DNA of 64,000 nucleotides from Faecalibacterium sp. (GTDB lineage: Bacteria; Bacillota; Clostridia; Oscillospirales; Ruminococcaceae): contig JALCRP010000007.1 of the NCBI GenBank assembly GCA_022652735.1, forward strand, positions 40,753 through 104,752, written 5' to 3'. How positions within the stretch are numbered: the first letter of the stretch is position 1; every line of letters begins with the position of its first letter. The translations under genes were made by a program, and so were the position numbers. Below, one piece after another: positions 60,673-64,000 of this stretch. The notes under the pieces were generated by a model. The model had not been told where the DNA came from. It worked only from the letters and a program-made list of their open reading frames with translations, and ran no database searches.

Positions 60673-62187
60673 ATGCATATGGAAAACTGCTATACTCTCG
60701 ACCCCAAAAACACGATTCCCTTTCAAAACCGTACCTGCGACTGCATCGGTACGGGACACATGAGCCTTGCCTTGCAGCAGGAATATCTCGATCAGCTTGC
60801 CCTCGTGCAGAAGGAGATCGGATTTTGCTATATCCGCGGGCACGGGCTGTTCTGCGATGATATGGCCATCTATCAGGAATATACCGATGGGAACGGGCAG
60901 CGCCGCGTAGAATATAACTTTACCCGCCTTGACCGCGTGATGGACAGCTACCGTCGGCTGGGGCTAAAGCCCTTTCTTGAATTGGGCTTTATGCCCGAAA
61001 AGCTTGCAAGCGGCACCCAGACGGTGTTTTACTATCGCGGAAATGTGACCAAACCGCGGGATGCCGCAGCGTGGTGCGCGCTGGTTACGGCGACGCTTGC
61101 CCACCTGATGGCGCGGTACGGCGCAGAGGAAGTGACAACGTGGCCCGTGGAGGTTTGGAACGAGCCGAACCTTGAAATTTTCTGGGAGCATGCCGATCAG
61201 GCCGCCTACCTGAACCTTTTCGCGGTAACGTATCGCGCCGTCAAGGCGCTGGATGCGCGCTTTTGCGTCGGTGGGCCGGCCGTGTGCGACATTGGCTGCA
61301 ACGAGTGGGTTCAGGCCTTTTTGGAATTTTGCCGGCACGAAAATCTCCGGCCGGATTTCATTTCGCGCCATCACTATACGGCACAAGCACCGGTGTATCA
61401 AGGCCACTATGGCTATGTCAAACTGCACGACACCGACTGGGCCGAAAAGGATTTGCATGCCACGCGCATTTTGATCGACACCTTTGCTGAATTTCGCGGC
61501 CTGCCGCTGTACCTGACGGAATTCAACACTTCTTATATTCCACGTTGCCCGCTGCACGACACCAACAAAAATGCGGCCTTTTTGGCCCAGATGCTTTCGT
61601 GGCTTGGCGACGACTGCGCCTCGTACTCCTACTGGACATTCGGGGATGTGTTTGAGGAGGAAGGCGAGCCGTTTACGCCGTTCCACGGCGGGTTTGGCCT
61701 TGTGGCAAACGGCGGCATTCCAAAGCCGACCTTCTGGACGTTTGCTTTCTATCGGCGGCTCGAGGGCGCCTGCGTGCTGCGCGCCGAGGATGCGCTTGTG
61801 GTGCGCACAGATGCGGGGCAATATCGCGGCATTGCATGGAATTATGCGCCTACTGGGCAGGAGCAGGCAAAACAACTGCGCTTTGTGCTGCCTGACGAAG
61901 CGGCAAAACAGTGGAGCCTCGTTTGCCGGACAGTGGACGAAGAAACCGCCAACCCGCGGAAAGTGTGGCATGATCTGGGCGAACCTGCGAACCCGAGCGA
62001 AGAACAAAACGAGCTGCTGCGCCGCAGCGCCATGCCACAGATCACTTCTGAAATAGTAACGGCCGAAAACGGCCAGGCTTCGTTTACCGTGACGCTCGGC
62101 AAAAACGCGGTGGTTTACTGGGAGGCTGCGCCGCGGCACTTCCGGCCCGACCGCGGCTATACCTACGAAGCCGCGGACCTTACCTAA
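60673..62187 (+). CDS. GH39-family glycoside hydrolase (probable beta-xylosidase)
   Basis: Cytoplasmic protein of 504 residues without signal peptide. (beta/alpha)8 barrel with EVWNEPNLEIFWEHADQAAY, whose Glu in NEP is the acid/base, and LTEFNTSY, whose Glu is the nucleophile; YSYWTFGDVFEEEG follows, then a beta-rich C-terminal domain. Family GH39 includes beta-xylosidases and alpha-iduronidases; xylosidase is the likelier role for a gut Firmicute but unproven. ATG at 60673 is six bases after AAGGAG. Convergent with an AraC regulator. Confidence 0.9.
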   Translation: MHMENCYTLDPKNTIPFQNRTCDCIGTGHMSLALQQEYLDQLALVQKEIGFCYIRGHGLFCDDMAIYQEYTDGNGQRRVEYNFTRLDRVMDSYRRLGLKPFLELGFMPEKLASGTQTVFYYRGNVTKPRDAAAWCALVTATLAHLMARYGAEEVTTWPVEVWNEPNLEIFWEHADQAAYLNLFAVTYRAVKALDARFCVGGPAVCDIGCNEWVQAFLEFCRHENLRPDFISRHHYTAQAPVYQGHYGYVKLHDTDWAEKDLHATRILIDTFAEFRGLPLYLTEFNTSYIPRCPLHDTNKNAAFLAQMLSWLGDDCASYSYWTFGDVFEEEGEPFTPFHGGFGLVANGGIPKPTFWTFAFYRRLEGACVLRAEDALVVRTDAGQYRGIAWNYAPTGQEQAKQLRFVLPDEAAKQWSLVCRTVDEETANPRKVWHDLGEPANPSEEQNELLRRSAMPQITSEIVTAENGQASFTVTLGKNAVVYWEAAPRHFRPDRGYTYEAADLT

Positions 62188-62192
62188 AAAGA

Positions 62193-62233
62193 AAACGCCG
62201 AAGCGGCTTTTTCGCTGCTTCGGCGTGGTTTTG
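62193..62233 (+). terminator. Bidirectional terminator between GH39 and AraC genes
   Basis: AACGCCGAAGC / GCTTCGGCGT stem around GGCTTTTTCGCT with T residues on one side and A residues on the other. Confidence 0.85.
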
Positions 62234-62240
62234 CAAAGTA

Positions 62241-63146
62241 TTAGCCGGATTGCTTGTCCTTCTCGTCGGGGGCGGATAAATCCGTCTCACAGGTATCGTT
62301 CAGGCGGCGAAACTCGGAAGGCGTACACTGCTTCGTTGTTTTGAACATGCGGATAAACGAGGAAATGCTGGAAAAGCCGGAACGGTATGCCGCCTCGGTG
62401 ATCGAAATGTCGGGGTCGATCAAATAATGCTCGGCGCGGGCGATGCGCTTCTGGCTTAAATACTTATAGAAGGAAACATCCGTAAACTGCTTGAACAGCC
62501 GGTCGAAATGATACTTGCTGAAGCCCGCCTCGCTGGCAACCTGCTCCAGCGTCAGCTCTTCGGCGCAGTGCTCGCTGATATAATCACAGGCGGCCAGAAG
62601 CTTTTCATTATATTCCTGCCGCTTCGAGGGTTTGGCGAACTGGCGGCCATGCTCCCATGCATGATTGCGGCCGATCACGACGAACATTTCGATCAGGCGG
62701 GCATAGATCGCACTTTCGCTCAGGGTATCGTTGCGCAGATATTCTTCTTTCATGGCAAGGATCAAACGGTGCAGTTCGGGGTATGCATCCGGGAAACGCT
62801 CGGGCGTAACCAAATGCGCGGGTGCAATCAGGGTGATGATCGTTTCAACCTCTTTGATGGAGTTGAGCAGGGAACAGTCGGCCTGAAAAATAATGCGGAC
62901 GCCGTTTTTGTGCGCGGGAAGATCATGGATTGTGCCCGGGCAGATGAACAGAATGTCGCCGGTGCGCAGGTGAAACGTCTGATGATTGCAGATGGCGTCA
63001 TAACTGTCTTCCAGCGGGCACAGAATTTCGATTGGCGCATGCCAGTGCGTGGGATAATGCTCACACTCATTATTGACATACAGACGCAGGCGCGTATTCT
63101 GTTTATAGTTCACGGTTTCATGGATGCCGTTCAAGTTCTCAATCAT
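62241..63146 (-). CDS. AraC-family transcriptional regulator
   Basis: Protein of 301 residues. N-terminal cupin sensor domain (about 15-110: ECEHYPTHWHAPIEILCPLE, RTGDILFICPGTIHDLP) and C-terminal double HTH (about 190-290: LTLEQVASEAGFSKYHFDRL then ITEAAYRSGFSSISSFIRMF). It probably senses a sugar and controls the neighbouring GH39 gene and/or the divergent sugar transporter. ATG at 63146 follows GAAAGG. Confidence 0.94.
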   Translation of the reverse strand: MIENLNGIHETVNYKQNTRLRLYVNNECEHYPTHWHAPIEILCPLEDSYDAICNHQTFHLRTGDILFICPGTIHDLPAHKNGVRIIFQADCSLLNSIKEVETIITLIAPAHLVTPERFPDAYPELHRLILAMKEEYLRNDTLSESAIYARLIEMFVVIGRNHAWEHGRQFAKPSKRQEYNEKLLAACDYISEHCAEELTLEQVASEAGFSKYHFDRLFKQFTDVSFYKYLSQKRIARAEHYLIDPDISITEAAYRSGFSSISSFIRMFKTTKQCTPSEFRRLNDTCETDLSAPDEKDKQSG

Positions 63147-63218
63147 AAAAGCTGCCTTTCTGACGATAAGAATCCATGCGAAATATCGAAAAAATAAAAT
63201 ACCGAATTTGTGCTTTTC

Positions 63219-63247
63219 ATTATAACGAGAAACAGTAGCAAAATCAA
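63219..63247 (-). promoter_or_regulatory. Promoter of AraC-family gene
   Basis: Minus-strand TTGATT (63247-63242), 17-base spacer, TATAAT (63224-63219). Confidence 0.75.
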
Positions 63248-63522
63248 TAATTTGTTTCTTTGTTGCCCGCCAAGTTTTGACATTTATGGCTTTGGCCCGG
63301 TTTCATAAGAATGAAAATTAGATAATGTCACAAAAATTGAGACCGCTTATTGTGAAAACTGGAAACTATGAAACTTGTTGTAAACATTTTTAGCAAGATT
63401 TGAAAGTCATAGAGCAAGAATTTTGATGAATCTATAGCACTTCTCTGCTACCATAATGACAGAAGAAATCCCGATCCAACGGGATGGAGAAAAAAGAAGA
63501 AAAACAGGAGGCTATGACAACT
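63248..63522 (+). promoter_or_regulatory. Divergent control region of sugar transporter
   Basis: AT-rich 275-base stretch between divergent genes, distinct in composition from its surroundings. TTGACA at 63277-63282 has only a poor -10 (TTTCAT) at 18 bases. An inverted repeat TCACAA / TTGTGA (63328-63333, 63350-63355) could be an operator. AGGAGG at 63506-63511 precedes the transporter gene. Activator-dependent transcription by the adjacent AraC protein is a reasonable inference. Confidence 0.45.
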
Positions 63523-64000
63523 ATGAAAAAGATTTCTCGTCGTTCGTTCCTGCAGGTGGCCGGCGCGGCCGCCGCAATGGGTGCTCTGTCCGCATGCGGC
63601 GTCTCTACCAACACGGGTTCTGCTGCCGCCGGCTCTACGGCCGGTTCTACTGCGGCAGCCGGTTCCGCTACCGAGATCCAGTGGATGTTTTGGGATGACC
63701 TGGAAGCTACCGAGGATCTGATCTCGAAGGGCTACAAGGATGTCATCGACCGCTTCAATGAGCAGTACAATGGCCAGTATCACTGCACACCGGTTACTAC
63801 TAACCTCGAAGAGTACTACACCAAGCTGAACGCGCTGGTTGCTGCAAACCAGACGCCGGATGTGTTCATCTGCAGCCCCGGCCCGAACCTCGATGTCTAC
63901 GTAAATCCGGGCGTTGCCGCTGATTTGACCGACATCCTGAACGGTGCCGAGGCAGATTGGTATAAGACCTTCACCGACGGCATCTTCGAGCGTGTTACAT
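63523..64000 (+). CDS. Sugar ABC transporter substrate-binding lipoprotein (3' end outside window)
   Basis: First 159 residues of an extracellular solute-binding protein, family 1 (MalE-like). Signal MKKISRRSFLQVAGAAAA with Tat-like SRRSFL and a lipobox ending LSACG, a Ser/Ala/Gly/Thr linker, then EIQWMFWDDLEATE, YYTKLNALVAANQTPDVFIC and DLTDILNGAEADWYKTF. ATG at 63523 is 11 bases after AGGAGG and gives the MKKISRRSF start seen in the paralogous signal at 45527; an upstream in-frame ATG at 63514 is only two bases from the ribosome binding site. Likely imports oligosaccharides for the nearby GH39 enzyme. Confidence 0.9.
   Translation, partial: MKKISRRSFLQVAGAAAAMGALSACGVSTNTGSAAAGSTAGSTAAAGSATEIQWMFWDDLEATEDLISKGYKDVIDRFNEQYNGQYHCTPVTTNLEEYYTKLNALVAANQTPDVFICSPGPNLDVYVNPGVAADLTDILNGAEADWYKTFTDGIFERVT

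Noticed and set aside
1..64000. CRISPR arrays, insertion sequences, prophage, rRNA
   Set aside because: No regularly spaced repeats, transposase or integrase motifs, or rRNA sequence were seen on either strand.

Overview
The window is GC-rich, densely coded bacterial chromosome. It carries spore genes (spoIVB, a 26-codon spoVM, a sipL-type gene, spoIVA), Firmicutes-type housekeeping operons, the iron(II) transporter Feo and a ferredoxin-type membrane [NiFe] hydrogenase. This points to an anaerobic, endospore-forming member of the Clostridia. The high GC suggests an Oscillospirales/Ruminococcaceae-like gut lineage, but that placement is inference and no species is claimed. I found no insertion sequence, prophage, CRISPR array or rRNA.

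Layout. 1-4405: branched-chain amino acid ABC transporter (substrate-binding protein cut by the window edge, then LivH, LivM, LivG, LivF). 4578-6954 (minus): FeoA, FeoB and a FeoB-associated Cys-rich peptide behind a dyad-rich control region; feoA appears to have lost its start codon. 7173-12549 (minus): a translationally coupled trio of degenerate J-domain/TPR protein, HscC-type Hsp70 and small membrane protein. 12726-12807 (minus): tRNA-Leu(UAG). 12915-14174: spoIVB. 14263-14958: unrecognised Ala-rich protein with its own promoter and terminator.

15214-28593: an 18-gene run for a group 4 Mbh-type [NiFe] hydrogenase joined to a Mrp-type cation antiporter module, with maturation genes hypA, hypF, hypC, hypD and hypE interleaved. 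The expected role is to oxidise reduced ferredoxin, evolve H2 and store energy as a Na+/H+ gradient. Peculiarities are a large subunit with no C-terminal propeptide, an apparent MbhH-MbhI fusion, no hypB, and the NuoC-like subunit displaced to the end behind hypE.

28876-41078: conserved housekeeping run (yicC, remA, gmk, priA, def, fmt, rsmB, rlmN, prpC, prkC, rsgA, thiN). 41148-44348: spore-coat basement module spoVM, sipL, spoIVA in a row. 44631-48410: a YkgJ-like metal-binding protein and a three-gene ABC importer of the TrpX/PF04392 type. 48574-49302 (minus): monofunctional transglycosylase. 49495-57619: rimP-nusA-rnpM-ylxQ-infB-rbfA-nrnA-truB-ribF. 57779-60425: rpsO and pnp. 60673-64000: carbohydrate locus with a GH39 glycosidase, an AraC regulator and the start of a sugar-binding lipoprotein.

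Most genes sit in tight operons with ATGA or TAATG overlaps, and transcription units are separated by clear hairpin-plus-T-run terminators. Promoters were called by eye from -35/-10 matches and are predictions. All family assignments come from motif recognition and gene context; no database search was run.
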